From: CAXPZW01 sp964221845
Lineage (GTDB): Bacteria; Bacteroidota; Bacteroidia; Flavobacteriales_D; Sanyastnellaceae
Length of the DNA: 64,000 nt
NCBI GenBank assembly: GCA_964221845.1
Contig: CAXPZW010000006.1
Span: 1-64,000, forward strand
Reading direction: 5' to 3'
Below the pieces are notes generated by a model. It saw only the letters and a program-made list of their open reading frames with translations. It had not been told where the DNA came from and ran no database searches. This document shows, piece after piece, positions 53,415-62,579 of this stretch. A program made the translations under genes and the position numbers. Each line of letters begins with the position of its first letter. Position 1 is the first letter of the stretch.

Positions 53415-54593
53415 ATGGATGCATACATCGTAGCGGGCTACCGCACTGCCGTAGGCAAGGCTCCCCGCGGACTCTTCAAATTCATGCGCCCCGACGACCT
53501 CGGAGCGCGCGTCATCGAACGGGTGTTGGCCGACGTACCCAACCTGGATCACGAACGCATCGACGACGTGATCGTGGGCAACGCCACCCCGGAAGCAGAA
53601 CAAGGACTCAACATCGGACGCATGGTCAGTCTCATGGGACTCAACACCGACAAGGTGCCTGGCATGACTGTGAACCGGTACTGTTCCTCAGGTCTGGAAA
53701 CCATTGCCATTGCCTCGGCCAAAATCCACGCGGGCATCTCGGACTGCATCATTGCAGGCGGTATCGAAACCATGAGCCCCATTCCCTTCGGCGGCTGGCG
53801 CATTGTGCCCAACGCCAAGGTGGCCAAGCAACACCCCGATTGGTACTGGGGCATGGGCCTGACCGCAGAAGCAGTGGCGCAAGACTTCAACATCTCGCGT
53901 GAAGACCAAGACCGCTTTGCCCTGGAAAGCCATGCGCGTGCAGCAGCAGCGATCGATGCCGGACGCTTCAAAGACGACATCGTGCCCATCGAGGTGAACG
54001 AAATCTTCCTGGACGAAAACGAAAAGCGCCAAGAGCGCACCTACATCGTGGACACCGATGAAGGCGTGCGCCGCGGCGGCACACTGGAAGCGCTGGGCCG
54101 ACTGCGCCCGGTGTTTGATGCCAAGGGTACCGTGACCGCGGGCAACGCTTCGCAGACCTCGGACGGTGCCGCGTTTGTGCTTGTGGTTTCTGAGCGCATG
54201 CTCAAGGAACTCGGCGTGGAACCCATTGCGCGTCTGAAGAGCTACCACGTATCCGGCCTAGAGCCGCGCATCATGGGTGTAGGCCCGATTTACGCGATTC
54301 CCGAGGCCATCAAAAAAGCCGGTCTCACCCAAAACGACATCGACCTGGTGGAGCTCAACGAAGCCTTCGCCTCGCAATCGGTGGCCGTGCTGCGTGAAAC
54401 CGGACTCAACCCCGACATCGTGAATGTCAACGGCGGCGCCATTGCGCTGGGCCACCCGCTGGGGTGCACCGGTGCCAAGCTGACCGTCCAACTCTTGAAT
54501 GAAATGCGCCGTCGCGGCAACAAGCACGGCATTGTAACCATGTGCGTGGGCACTGGCCAAGGAGCCGCCGGCGTATTTGAACTGTTGAACTGA
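53415..54593 (+). CDS. fadA: Acetyl-CoA C-acyltransferase (3-ketoacyl-CoA thiolase)
   Basis: A 392-residue thiolase that cleaves 3-ketoacyl-CoA to acetyl-CoA and a shortened acyl-CoA. The acyl-carrying cysteine is Cys90 in VNRYCSSGLE. The C-terminal catalytic motifs NVNGGAIALGHPLGCTGA (His) and MCVGTGQGAAGVFE (second Cys) are complete. It lies 17 nt after fadN and 20 nt before fadE. A degradative role follows from the operon rather than from the sequence, since biosynthetic thiolases share these motifs. Confidence 0.94.
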   Translation: MDAYIVAGYRTAVGKAPRGLFKFMRPDDLGARVIERVLADVPNLDHERIDDVIVGNATPEAEQGLNIGRMVSLMGLNTDKVPGMTVNRYCSSGLETIAIASAKIHAGISDCIIAGGIETMSPIPFGGWRIVPNAKVAKQHPDWYWGMGLTAEAVAQDFNISREDQDRFALESHARAAAAIDAGRFKDDIVPIEVNEIFLDENEKRQERTYIVDTDEGVRRGGTLEALGRLRPVFDAKGTVTAGNASQTSDGAAFVLVVSERMLKELGVEPIARLKSYHVSGLEPRIMGVGPIYAIPEAIKKAGLTQNDIDLVELNEAFASQSVAVLRETGLNPDIVNVNGGAIALGHPLGCTGAKLTVQLLNEMRRRGNKHGIVTMCVGTGQGAAGVFELLN

Positions 54594-54613
54594 TCCCGCT
54601 CCAAACTAGAATC

Positions 54614-56407
54614 ATGGACAAGACCCAAGACAAAAAAGCACTGACCGGCGGCGAATGGCTGATCCGCGATGTGGACTGTGAAGACATCTTCATCCCCGAG
54701 GAGTGGAGTGAAGAACAACGCATGATCCAGCAAACCTGCCTGGACTTTGTAAACCAAGAAATCGTTCCCCTCCTGGACCGCATTGACAGCATGGAGGAAG
54801 GCCTGATGCCTTCGCTTATGAACCAGGCCGGTGAACTGGGCATGCTCGGCATTTCGGTGCCTGAGGACCTGGGCGGCATGGGCATGGACTTCAAAACTTC
54901 AATGCTCACCACCGAAGCACTCGGGGAAGCGCACAGCTTCAGCGTTGCGTACGGCGCACACACCGGTATCGGCACCCTGCCCATCCTGTACTACGGCAAC
55001 GACGAGCAGCGTAAAAAATACATCCCCAAGTTGGCCACCGGCGAGTGGAAGGGCTGCTACTGCTTGACCGAGCCGAGCTCAGGTTCAGACGCCAACTCGG
55101 GCAAGACCAAAGCCACCCTTAGCGAGGACGGCAAGCACTACATCATCAACGGACAAAAGATGTGGATCACCAACGCAGGATTTGCAGACGTGTACACCGT
55201 TTTTGCCAAGATTGATGACGACGAGAACCTTTCGGCCTTCATCCTGACCAAGGACATGGAAGGCATCACTTCCAACCCGGAAGAGAAGAAGCTCGGCATC
55301 AAAGGGTCATCCACCCGCCAGGTGTTCTTCAACAACGTGAAGGTGCCGGTTGAGAACCTGCTGAGCACCCGCGGCAACGGCTTTAAAATCGCTGTAAACA
55401 TCCTCAATATTGGCCGCATCAAGCTGGCCGGCGGTGTGATGGGCGGTTGCAAAGGCATCATCACAGATGCGGTGAACTACGCCAACGAACGCGAGCAGTT
55501 TGGCCGTCCGATTTCCAAGTACGGCGCCATCCGTCACAAGCTGGCGCAAATGGCCACCCAAACTTGGGTGGTGGAAAGTGCCACCTACCGCGCCACCCAA
55601 AACATCGACGACGAGATTGCCTCGCGCATTGCCGGCGGTGCCGACAAGGGTGAAGCCACATTGAAAGGCATCGCTTCTTACGCACCCGAATGCGCCATGC
55701 TGAAGGTCTTTGGATCCGAAGTATTGGACTATGTGGTGGACGAAGGCCTGCAAATCCACGGCGGCATGGGCTACTCGGCCGAGACCCGCATTGAGAAGAG
55801 CTACCGCGACGCGCGCATCAACCGCATTTTTGAAGGTACCAATGAGATCAACCGCATGTTGACCGTGGACATGATCCTCAAAAAAGCCATGAAAGGCCAA
55901 CTCGACCTGATGGGCCCAGCCATGGCCGTGAGCAAGGAGCTGATGAGCATTCCTGATTTTGGGGATGGCAGCGACGACGTGTACGCACAGCTTCACAAGA
56001 TTGTCGGCAACTTCAAAAAAGCCATCCTGATGACCGCCGGTGCAGCAGCCCAAAAGCTGATGATGAACCTGGCCAAGGAGCAGGAAGTGCTGATGAACAT
56101 TGCAGACATGGCCATTCAGACTTACGCTGCAGAATCCGCACTGCTGCGTGCAGAGAAGATTGCCAAACACCACGGCGAAGCCGCAGCCGAGTTGCCGCTG
56201 GCCATGGTCCGCAGCTTCATGTGGGACGCCTGTGACATCATCAACAAAGCTGGACGCGAAGCACTGGTTTCGTTTGGCGAAGGCGATGAACTGCGCATGA
56301 TGCTCATGGGCATCAAACGCTTCACCAAAATGCAGCCGTTCAACATCAAAGATGAACGCCGCAAAGTGGCCGCAGCATTGATCGACAAGAACGCCTACAC
56401 GTTCTGA
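54614..56407 (+). CDS. fadE: Acyl-CoA dehydrogenase (FadE type)
   Basis: A 597-residue FAD-dependent acyl-CoA dehydrogenase that makes the first double bond in beta-oxidation. Recognisable stretches are CYCLTEPSSGSDANSGKT (FAD/substrate contact), KMWITNAGFADVYTVFAK, FGRPISKYGAIRHKLA and IHGGMGYSAETRIEKSYRDARINRIFEGTNEINR, which holds the catalytic-Glu region. Beyond the ~400-residue core is a ~180-residue helical C-terminal extension, as in Bacillus FadE and VLCAD-like enzymes. Last gene of the operon, followed by a terminator. Confidence 0.94.
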   Translation: MDKTQDKKALTGGEWLIRDVDCEDIFIPEEWSEEQRMIQQTCLDFVNQEIVPLLDRIDSMEEGLMPSLMNQAGELGMLGISVPEDLGGMGMDFKTSMLTTEALGEAHSFSVAYGAHTGIGTLPILYYGNDEQRKKYIPKLATGEWKGCYCLTEPSSGSDANSGKTKATLSEDGKHYIINGQKMWITNAGFADVYTVFAKIDDDENLSAFILTKDMEGITSNPEEKKLGIKGSSTRQVFFNNVKVPVENLLSTRGNGFKIAVNILNIGRIKLAGGVMGGCKGIITDAVNYANEREQFGRPISKYGAIRHKLAQMATQTWVVESATYRATQNIDDEIASRIAGGADKGEATLKGIASYAPECAMLKVFGSEVLDYVVDEGLQIHGGMGYSAETRIEKSYRDARINRIFEGTNEINRMLTVDMILKKAMKGQLDLMGPAMAVSKELMSIPDFGDGSDDVYAQLHKIVGNFKKAILMTAGAAAQKLMMNLAKEQEVLMNIADMAIQTYAAESALLRAEKIAKHHGEAAAELPLAMVRSFMWDACDIINKAGREALVSFGEGDELRMMLMGIKRFTKMQPFNIKDERRKVAAALIDKNAYTF

Positions 56408-56426
56408 TCCCAAGAATAACACCGTT

Positions 56427-56455
56427 AAAGCCGTCCAATTTGGGCGGCTTTTTTT
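56427..56455 (+). terminator. Rho-independent terminator of the fad operon
   Basis: AAAGCCGTCC and GGGCGGCTTT form a stem with one G-U type pair and a 5-nt loop, followed by a T run, 20 nt after the fadE stop. Confidence 0.88.
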
Positions 56456-56492
56456 ATGCGAACGCCTAACTTACAGGAGCACTTATACCATT

Positions 56493-58754
56493 ATGAAGCC
56501 TTCTACCCTGCTTGGATTCCTCCTGATGGCCACGTTCGCAAGCGCGCAACACGACGGCCATTGGCACTTTGGTAACGGCATCTCCATGGACTTCACCTCG
56601 GGCACTGTGGCCTTGGGCACTTCGGACATCAACGTGCTGCTTTCCAACCTCCCAGCCACCATTTCCACCATGGCCGGAGACCTGCTGTACTACACAGACG
56701 GCGAGGTGATCCACGGCCCCAACGGCAATTTACTACCAGACGGCACCTTGGCCGGTTCGGCATCGGAAAGCCTGTTCATTCCCATGCCCGGTAACTTGGA
56801 CCAACACTACTTGGTGCGCTCGTTGAACGCTGGGTTGGAGTGGGTGGCCCTGGACGCGACGCTAGCCGTAGACGGCAACCTCATCGACCCCACGCCCACC
56901 AACTTCTACACCACCGAGTGTCGCTTGCTTGCCACGCCCAAGCTGGATTCCGACGAATTCTGGCTGTTGGCGCTGGACAACCTCTTTGGTTCGCTGAACG
57001 TGCACGTGTTCTCGGTATCGGCCACCGGCATTGAGCTGGAGGCGGATTACGGCTACTCCTTCATTTGGGTGGATTGGTTTGACGCGCTGGACGACGTGGC
57101 CCTCAGCCCCGACTGCAGCCGCATTGCCGCCACGTTCAAGGGACACTACTTTGCCCTGCTCGACTTTGACCAGGAAACCGGCGTAGTCACCGACCCTTTT
57201 GCGCAAAGCATCGACACCGGAGACGGCTTTTCGGCCACTACCCAGATTGCGTTCTCGCCTTCAGGAGAGTACCTCTACACCTCTGGCAACGGCAGCCTGC
57301 TGCGCCAGTTTGACTTGACCGATTACAATGCGACTTCCATCGAGAATTCCATGACCACGGTCACCACCACCGGAAGCGCGGTAGGCGTCAACTGGAGCGA
57401 CATGAAATGCGGACCTGACGGCATCTTGTACGTGGCCGATTCCAGCGGAGACAAGCTCGACGCCATCCTCAACCCCGATGACCCCACGCCAACCGCTACG
57501 CTCACCACCGATTACTTGAGCCCCGATGCCGACTTCTTGAACTTTCCTCTGATCCCGAATCTGACCTGTGCCTCGGTGGTCTTTTCCATCCAAGCCGGAC
57601 CGGCCTGTTTGGGTGATCTAACCGACATTACCCTTTCCGGCACGGTACCGGCCGACAGCGTCAGCTGGGAATTTGGGGATCCCGACAACAATACCGGCAC
57701 CGGCGACGACGTGTCGTTCGAATACCTGGACGTGGGCACCTACACCGTCACCGCCACCGTGGAGTACGGCACCGACACCTACCAAGTGGAAACCACCGTA
57801 GAAGTCAACGTGTACCCCACCCCAGACATCGGCCCCGACTTGGAATTCTGTGCGGGTGAGTCCGAAGTGCTCGAATCCGGCACCGACGCGGCTTCCTTTG
57901 AATGGATGAATGGATCAAACGACAACCAAATCAACGTTTCAGAAACCGGCTGGGCGTGGCTCATTGCGGCCAACGGTGCTTGCGAGGTCATTGACAGTGC
58001 TTACGTGAACGTGCTGCCCATCCCTCAAGTGGTGTGCGATCCAGACGTGGTCCTCTGCGACGACGGAACTGCCACGCTAGCAGCCACCTCTGCCCAAGAG
58101 ATCAGCTGGAGCAACGGCGTAGACGGAGACAGCTTTGACACGGCTGTTTCGGGCACTTACACGGCCACCGTGAGCAACGCCTGCGGCACCGACAGCGACG
58201 ACATCACCTTGACTGTGGTCAGCTTGCCCACGGACTTTCTGCCAGCCACCGCCCAGGCCTGCTTTGGCGACACGTTGCTCTTGGGCCCGACCGTTGACGT
58301 GGGTGAGGTCAATACCTCCTGGAACACCGGATCTGGTGATGCGGTGATTGAGGTGAGCGAGGCCGGGGACTTTGTGCTGACCTTGGAATACCTCGGCTGC
58401 GAGGTGACCGACGTGACGGCCGTGACCTTGATTGACAGCTACCCCATTGAGTCGCTGATCATGCCCAACATCTTCACCCCCGATCAGGACCAGTACAACA
58501 CCAGCTTCCGCCCATTTGACCCCGCCAACCCTGGCGTTGAAATCTGCGGTATTGCTGCGGTAGAGGTCGATCTGGATATGTTCAACCGCTGGGGAAACCT
58601 GCTGCTGGAGAACGGTTGCGCTTGGGACGGAACCGATCCAGAAGGCAAAGACGTCATCGAGGGCACCTACTACTTCATCGTTGAAGTGGTGAGCACCTGC
58701 GGAACTGAGCGCGAAACACGTGAGTTCTCCGGGTACGTGGAAGTGGTCCGATAG
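56493..58754 (+). CDS. Secreted protein with PKD/Ig-like domains and T9SS type B sorting domain
   Basis: A 753-residue exported protein with a signal peptide ending ASAQ (~1-19). The first ~360 residues start HDGHWHFGNGISMDF and have beta-propeller-like repeats (ALSPDCSRIAATFKG, AFSPSGEYLYTSGNG). A PKD-like domain with VSWEFGDPDNN follows, then Ig-like modules (DLEFCAGESEVLESG, DVVLCDDGTATLAA). The C-terminal type B domain runs from LIMPNIFTPDQDQYN through DMFNRWGNLLLENG to SGYVEVVR. A T9SS substrate that probably stays attached to or is released from the cell surface; role unknown. Confidence 0.9.
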   Translation: MKPSTLLGFLLMATFASAQHDGHWHFGNGISMDFTSGTVALGTSDINVLLSNLPATISTMAGDLLYYTDGEVIHGPNGNLLPDGTLAGSASESLFIPMPGNLDQHYLVRSLNAGLEWVALDATLAVDGNLIDPTPTNFYTTECRLLATPKLDSDEFWLLALDNLFGSLNVHVFSVSATGIELEADYGYSFIWVDWFDALDDVALSPDCSRIAATFKGHYFALLDFDQETGVVTDPFAQSIDTGDGFSATTQIAFSPSGEYLYTSGNGSLLRQFDLTDYNATSIENSMTTVTTTGSAVGVNWSDMKCGPDGILYVADSSGDKLDAILNPDDPTPTATLTTDYLSPDADFLNFPLIPNLTCASVVFSIQAGPACLGDLTDITLSGTVPADSVSWEFGDPDNNTGTGDDVSFEYLDVGTYTVTATVEYGTDTYQVETTVEVNVYPTPDIGPDLEFCAGESEVLESGTDAASFEWMNGSNDNQINVSETGWAWLIAANGACEVIDSAYVNVLPIPQVVCDPDVVLCDDGTATLAATSAQEISWSNGVDGDSFDTAVSGTYTATVSNACGTDSDDITLTVVSLPTDFLPATAQACFGDTLLLGPTVDVGEVNTSWNTGSGDAVIEVSEAGDFVLTLEYLGCEVTDVTAVTLIDSYPIESLIMPNIFTPDQDQYNTSFRPFDPANPGVEICGIAAVEVDLDMFNRWGNLLLENGCAWDGTDPEGKDVIEGTYYFIVEVVSTCGTERETREFSGYVEVVR

Positions 58755-58789
58755 CCTCGGTCGCCCGTCATCCTTGAAAAACGGCCCCA

Positions 58790-58821
58790 TTTGCAAAGGG
58801 AGTTTGGATTTTTTATATTTG
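58790..58821 (+). promoter_or_regulatory. Promoter with TTTG (-33) and TATATTTG (-7)
   Basis: TTTG at 58790-58793 and an exact TAnnTTTG box at 58814-58821 are 20 nt apart, the best two-part Bacteroidota promoter in the window. It would give a leader of about 135 nt before the ATG at 58962. Confidence 0.7.
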
Positions 58822-58961
58822 CGCGCCTCGAAAAAATGTGTTATTTTGAGGTAAACGCGGTATGAAGGCAGTGTGTGGCACCACTACTGGCACCACCTCA
58901 TACACGATCAGAACATTCAAAGCGCAACTGCCGCGCCCCAACATAAATTCGAGAGAACGAT

Positions 58962-59171
58962 ATGGGAAGACCAGCAACGAAACCCAAGGCGCTCAAAGAC
59001 GGGTACTACCTAGAGCTCCGCAACCCCAACGCACAAACTGGCATCAAAATCCGCCGCGACACCCGCGAGGAAATCGACGTTGCCATGGAGCACTATAAGA
59101 ACTCAAAAAACGTGATCTACCTCGGCGAGCTGAAAAAAGGCAAGTGGGTAGACGCCAAAAAAACCGGATGA
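58962..59171 (+). CDS. Small conserved basic protein
   Basis: A 69-residue protein starting MGRPATKPKALKDGYYLEL, with GIKIRRDTREEIDVAMEHYKN and a C-terminal VIYLGELKKGKW. I recognise the pattern as a small conserved flavobacterial protein of unknown function; the basic N-terminus and amphipathic middle could bind nucleic acid or ribosome, but nothing proves this. It has its own strong promoter, an unusually long leader and a bidirectional terminator, so it is a stand-alone, probably well expressed gene. Confidence 0.8.
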   Translation: MGRPATKPKALKDGYYLELRNPNAQTGIKIRRDTREEIDVAMEHYKNSKNVIYLGELKKGKWVDAKKTG

Positions 59172-59188
59172 TTCTTCATCCATACCAA

Positions 59189-59221
59189 CAAAAAAACCGC
59201 ATCACACGATGCGGTTTTTTT
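59189..59221. terminator. Bidirectional rho-independent terminator
   Basis: ACCGCATC and GATGCGGT form a perfect stem flanked by an A run on one side and a T run on the other, so it can end both the small-protein gene and the convergent ferredoxin gene. Confidence 0.92.
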
Positions 59222-59242
59222 GTGCCTTGATGTTGGCAGGAT

Positions 59243-59560
59243 CTATTCGCCCACCTCGGCGAGTTGGACCTTGAGTCCGTCGAGGTTGTCGGCCAAGTGG
59301 ATTTGGCACCCCAAGCGGCTGTTGTCCTCCACAAAGAAGGCCGAGTCGAGCATGTCTTCTTCGTCGGCGCTCATTTCAGGAAGGTCGTGGTCCGAGAGGA
59401 TGTACATGTGGCAAGATGCGCACATGGCCATGCCGCCGCACGTGCCTTCCACAGGCAGCTCAGAGCCCTTGCAGAGCTCCATCATATTCAGGTTCATGTC
59501 GGTAGGCGCCTCCAATTCGTGGGAAGTGCCTTCGCGGTCGATGACGGTAACTTTGATCAT
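59243..59560 (-). CDS. Adrenodoxin-type [2Fe-2S] ferredoxin
   Basis: A 105-residue electron carrier. The cluster cysteines are Cys41, Cys47, Cys50 and Cys85 (GTCGGMAMCASC and LGCQI), the C-x5-C-x2-C spacing of adrenodoxin-like ferredoxins, with an acidic interaction helix (MSADEEDMLD) between. It lies 3 nt after the ferredoxin reductase gene on the same strand, so the reductase is its likely electron donor. The final acceptor is not encoded nearby. Confidence 0.93.
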   Translation of the reverse strand: MIKVTVIDREGTSHELEAPTDMNLNMMELCKGSELPVEGTCGGMAMCASCHMYILSDHDLPEMSADEEDMLDSAFFVEDNSRLGCQIHLADNLDGLKVQLAEVGE

Positions 59561-59563
59561 GCG

Positions 59564-60571
59564 TTAAAAGCCTTGGACGCCGTTGACAGTGGTATACTTG
59601 AGCACGACGTTTTTGTCGGGGTAAATGCGTTTGAAAGCGCTTTGCACCATGATGGTGGTTTCGTGGAATCCGCAAAGGATCAGCTTGAGCTTGCCGGGGT
59701 AGGTATTGATGTCACCGACTGCATAAATCCCGTCCACGTTGGTACTGTAGTCGCGGGTGTTGACCTCGATGGCGTTTTTGTCCAGGTTGAGGCCCCAGTC
59801 GGCCAGTGGTCCGAGTTTGGGGGTGAGTCCAAACAAGGGCACCCAGTGGTCACAGGCCACGTGCTTTTCGCCTTCGGTCTTGTGCTTGATGGTCACGCCT
59901 TCGACGTGGCCGTTTCCTTCGATGCCCACCACTTCTGCGTCGGTGAGCAGGTTGATCTTGCTGGCCTCGGCCATGTCTATCACCTTTTGCACCGAATCTG
60001 GGTGGCCACGGAAGGATTGGCGGCGGTGCACCAGGCTCACTTCAGAAGCCACACCGTCGGCCAAGAAGATGGCCCAGTCCAGCGCAGAGTCGCCTCCACC
60101 GCTGATGACCACCTTTTTGTCTTTGTAGAAGTTCGGGTCGCGGATGATGTATTCCACGCCGTGGTCCTCGTAATCGGAGAGGTTGGCCACTGGTGGCTTG
60201 CGGGGCTCAAAACATCCCAAACCGCCCGCGATGGCAATGACCGGCGCTTTGTGCGCGGTGCCTTTGTTGGTGGTGAGGATGAAGTTGCCCTCGTCGTCCT
60301 TCTCGATGGTTTCGGCGCGCTCGCCCAGGGTGAACCCGGGTTTGAACGGGGCCGCCTGCTCCATGAGGTTTTCGATCAGATCACCGGCCAGAATTTCTGG
60401 GAAACCCGGGATGTCGTAGATCGGTTTCTTGGGGTAAATCTCGGTGAGCTGTCCGCCCGCCTGTGGGAGTGCGTCTACCAAGTGGCAGCGCAGTTTGAGC
60501 AATCCTGCTTCGAACACGGTGAACAGACCGCAAGGGCCCGCACCGATGATGAGGATATCGGTTTCAATCAT
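59564..60571 (-). CDS. Ferredoxin-NADP reductase (thioredoxin-reductase-like type)
   Basis: A 335-residue flavoprotein. The FAD-binding motif is ILIIGAGPCGLFTVFEAGL, the NADPH-binding motif VVISGGGDSALDWAIFLA, and the C-terminal FAD motif VDGIYAVGDINTYPG. There is no CxxC redox pair, which separates it from thioredoxin reductase and fits the type 2 ferredoxin-NADP reductase. It would pass electrons from NADPH to the ferredoxin encoded 3 nt downstream. The ATG at 60571 starts the FAD motif; the open frame continues to 61135 but runs antisense to the esterase gene. Confidence 0.9.
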   Translation of the reverse strand: MIETDILIIGAGPCGLFTVFEAGLLKLRCHLVDALPQAGGQLTEIYPKKPIYDIPGFPEILAGDLIENLMEQAAPFKPGFTLGERAETIEKDDEGNFILTTNKGTAHKAPVIAIAGGLGCFEPRKPPVANLSDYEDHGVEYIIRDPNFYKDKKVVISGGGDSALDWAIFLADGVASEVSLVHRRQSFRGHPDSVQKVIDMAEASKINLLTDAEVVGIEGNGHVEGVTIKHKTEGEKHVACDHWVPLFGLTPKLGPLADWGLNLDKNAIEVNTRDYSTNVDGIYAVGDINTYPGKLKLILCGFHETTIMVQSAFKRIYPDKNVVLKYTTVNGVQGF

Positions 60572-60589
60572 GCCGTTCCAATTCAGGGG

Positions 60590-60597
60590 CAAAAGTA
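60590..60597 (-). promoter_or_regulatory. -7 promoter box TACTTTTG for the reductase/ferredoxin operon
   Basis: An exact TAnnTTTG match on the minus strand, 18 nt before the ATG at 60571. Confidence 0.62.
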
Positions 60598-60733
60598 CTT
60601 GTTTTCTAAGGCGAACACCGTGACCATTGACAGTTCCGGTGTTCATGGAGAGCAACACTTGCGTTTGCAATTTGTTTTGTCGGTCAAGACGCGCGAATTG
60701 TGTACTTTCCTCACGCCTTTGTGAACCGACGAT

Positions 60734-61981
60734 ATGAGAATTTCTACCCTCCTCCTGGCCCTGCTTGCGGCGCCTACCCTGCTCACCGCTCAATGCGACG
60801 GCGAGCGTTACCGTGAATTTGTGTTTGACTCGTTTGCCAAGTCCGCGGACATCCTCTACGGTTCCAACTACGACCTGAACGAAAACCTCCAAGACCTCTA
60901 CCTGGACGTCTACACCCCCAACGGCGACACCGAAACCGAGCGCCCACTGGTGATTTTGGCCCACGGCGGCAGTTTCATGTTTGGCGCCAAGGACGGCGAG
61001 GATGTCGTTCCCTTGGCCGAAGACCTGACCAAAATGGGCTTTGTGGTGGCCAGCATCCAATACCGCTTGGGCATCAACCTGGCCACCCTCAACTTGGAGG
61101 GTCCAGCAACCGAAGCTGTAGTGCGTGGTTTCCACGACATGAAGGCCGCCATCCGCTACTTCCGCAAAGACGTAGCCGAAAACGGCAACACCTTTGGCAT
61201 TGACACCGATCAGATTTACCTCGGCGGCGTCTCAGCGGGCGGGTTCATCACCTTGCACTGCGGCGCCATGGACCAAGAGTCCGAACTCCCCGACTACCTC
61301 GACTACACCGACCTGGGCCTGACCGGCGGCATCGAAGGCGACACCGGCAACGAGGGCTACAGCTCAGAAATCGCCGGACTCTTCAATATCGCGGGCGCCA
61401 TCAAGGACACTGCTTACATGTCGGCAGAAGATCCGCCCATGCTCAACTTCCACGGCACCGAAGACACAGTGGTGCCATTCGACGCGGACATCCTGTATCT
61501 GCTCAGCACCTTCGCAGTGACCGAAGTGGACGGTTCCAACGCCGTAGCCCAAAAGGCCGACGAGCTGGGCTTGGTGAATTGCTTTGAGATTTACGAAGGG
61601 CAAGGACACGTACCCCACACCACCAACGAGGCCTACTACGACACCACGCGCAGCATCATCTCCAACTTCCTCTCCCACTTGGTGTGCGAAAACATTGAAC
61701 TGGACTGCAGCTACCGCGAGATCCTGGTTGGGGTAGATGAACTGCCTCGTACCACCTTGAAAGTGTGGCCCAACCCGGCCACCGATCAGGTACGTTTGGA
61801 ACTCCCCGGAGCGCTCCGAGGCGAGTTGTTGGCCATACGAGACTTGCACGGCCGCGAGGTGCGCAGCTGGCGTGCCAGCAACCTGGTGGAGTCCCTGAAT
61901 GTGTCTGATTTGCCGGCCGGCGTGTACCACGTGGTGGTGGCCAACCGTCCCGAAGTGGGAGCGCGACTGGTGATCCACTAA
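60734..61981 (+). CDS. Secreted carboxylesterase with T9SS type A sorting domain
   Basis: A 415-residue exported enzyme. The signal peptide (1-19) ends LLTAQ. The esterase domain has the oxyanion-hole sequence LAHGGSFMFG, the nucleophile elbow GGVSAGGF (Ser167), the acid region NFHGTEDTVVPFD and the catalytic His in GQGHVPH, so all catalytic parts are present. The C-terminus is a type A sorting domain: LKVWPNPATDQVRLEL, AIRDLHGREV and LPAGVYHVVVANR. It is predicted to act on the cell surface or outside the cell on an unknown ester. Its stop overlaps the convergent tadA stop (CTAA). Confidence 0.9.
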   Translation: MRISTLLLALLAAPTLLTAQCDGERYREFVFDSFAKSADILYGSNYDLNENLQDLYLDVYTPNGDTETERPLVILAHGGSFMFGAKDGEDVVPLAEDLTKMGFVVASIQYRLGINLATLNLEGPATEAVVRGFHDMKAAIRYFRKDVAENGNTFGIDTDQIYLGGVSAGGFITLHCGAMDQESELPDYLDYTDLGLTGGIEGDTGNEGYSSEIAGLFNIAGAIKDTAYMSAEDPPMLNFHGTEDTVVPFDADILYLLSTFAVTEVDGSNAVAQKADELGLVNCFEIYEGQGHVPHTTNEAYYDTTRSIISNFLSHLVCENIELDCSYREILVGVDELPRTTLKVWPNPATDQVRLELPGALRGELLAIRDLHGREVRSWRASNLVESLNVSDLPAGVYHVVVANRPEVGARLVIH

Positions 61982-62442
61982 CGTTTGCGGCGGCTGGCGA
62001 AGAACTCTTTGAGCAGCGTCGCACATGCTTCTTCCATGACCCCGCCTTTGACTTCGGTTTTGGGGTGCACTACAGGTGGTGCGCCTTCCTCTGCATGGTA
62101 CTTGGTGAACCCGCGTTTGTGGTCATAAGCCCCAAACACAATGCGCCCCACGCGGGTGTTGAATGCGCCTCCCGCGCACATCAAGCACGGCTCAAGGGTG
62201 ACGTACAAGGTGCATTGGTCGAGGTATTTGCCCCCTAAAAATTCACTCGCCGCAGTGTAGGCTTGCATCTCAGCATGCGCGGTGAAGTCGTGCAGGCGCT
62301 CGGTGAGGTTGTAGCCCCGGGCGATGACCTGGCCTTGGCAGGTGACCACTGCCCCAACCGGGACTTCCTTGGCATCGTAGGCACGTTGGGCCTCAACCAA
62401 GGCGAGTTTCATGAAGTGTTCGTCGGTGGGGGGTGCGAGCAT
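61978..62442 (-). CDS. tadA: Nucleoside deaminase, probable tRNA-adenosine deaminase TadA
   Basis: A 154-residue zinc deaminase. The catalytic motifs are HAEMQAY (zinc His and proton-shuttling Glu) and LEPCLMCAG (zinc Cys pair). EVPVGAVV near the N-terminus and the length fit TadA, which converts A34 to inosine in tRNA-Arg; a guanine or cytosine deaminase cannot be fully excluded. The ATG at 62442 (MLAPPTDEHFMKLALVEA) starts the family sequence; the frame upstream to 62622 is not protein-like. Confidence 0.88.
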   Translation of the reverse strand: MLAPPTDEHFMKLALVEAQRAYDAKEVPVGAVVTCQGQVIARGYNLTERLHDFTAHAEMQAYTAASEFLGGKYLDQCTLYVTLEPCLMCAGGAFNTRVGRIVFGAYDHKRGFTKYHAEEGAPPVVHPKTEVKGGVMEEACATLLKEFFASRRKR

Positions 62443-62579
62443 GGGAGCGAAATTCGAAAAAATTTGGGCCGGATGCAGCATCGGCTTGTGACGCCCCCAT
62501 GCTCCATACCGCCTCCTCCTTCCTAGATTGACCCCAAACGTCCCTTTTCCCCTTCCTACTTTTCGCAGCTCCAGCCCAT

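Noticed and set aside
58862..59098. 78-codon open frame overlapping the small conserved gene
   Set aside because: It overlaps the better-supported 69-residue gene in another frame and has low-complexity basic sequence; mentioned only as a possible upstream ATG.
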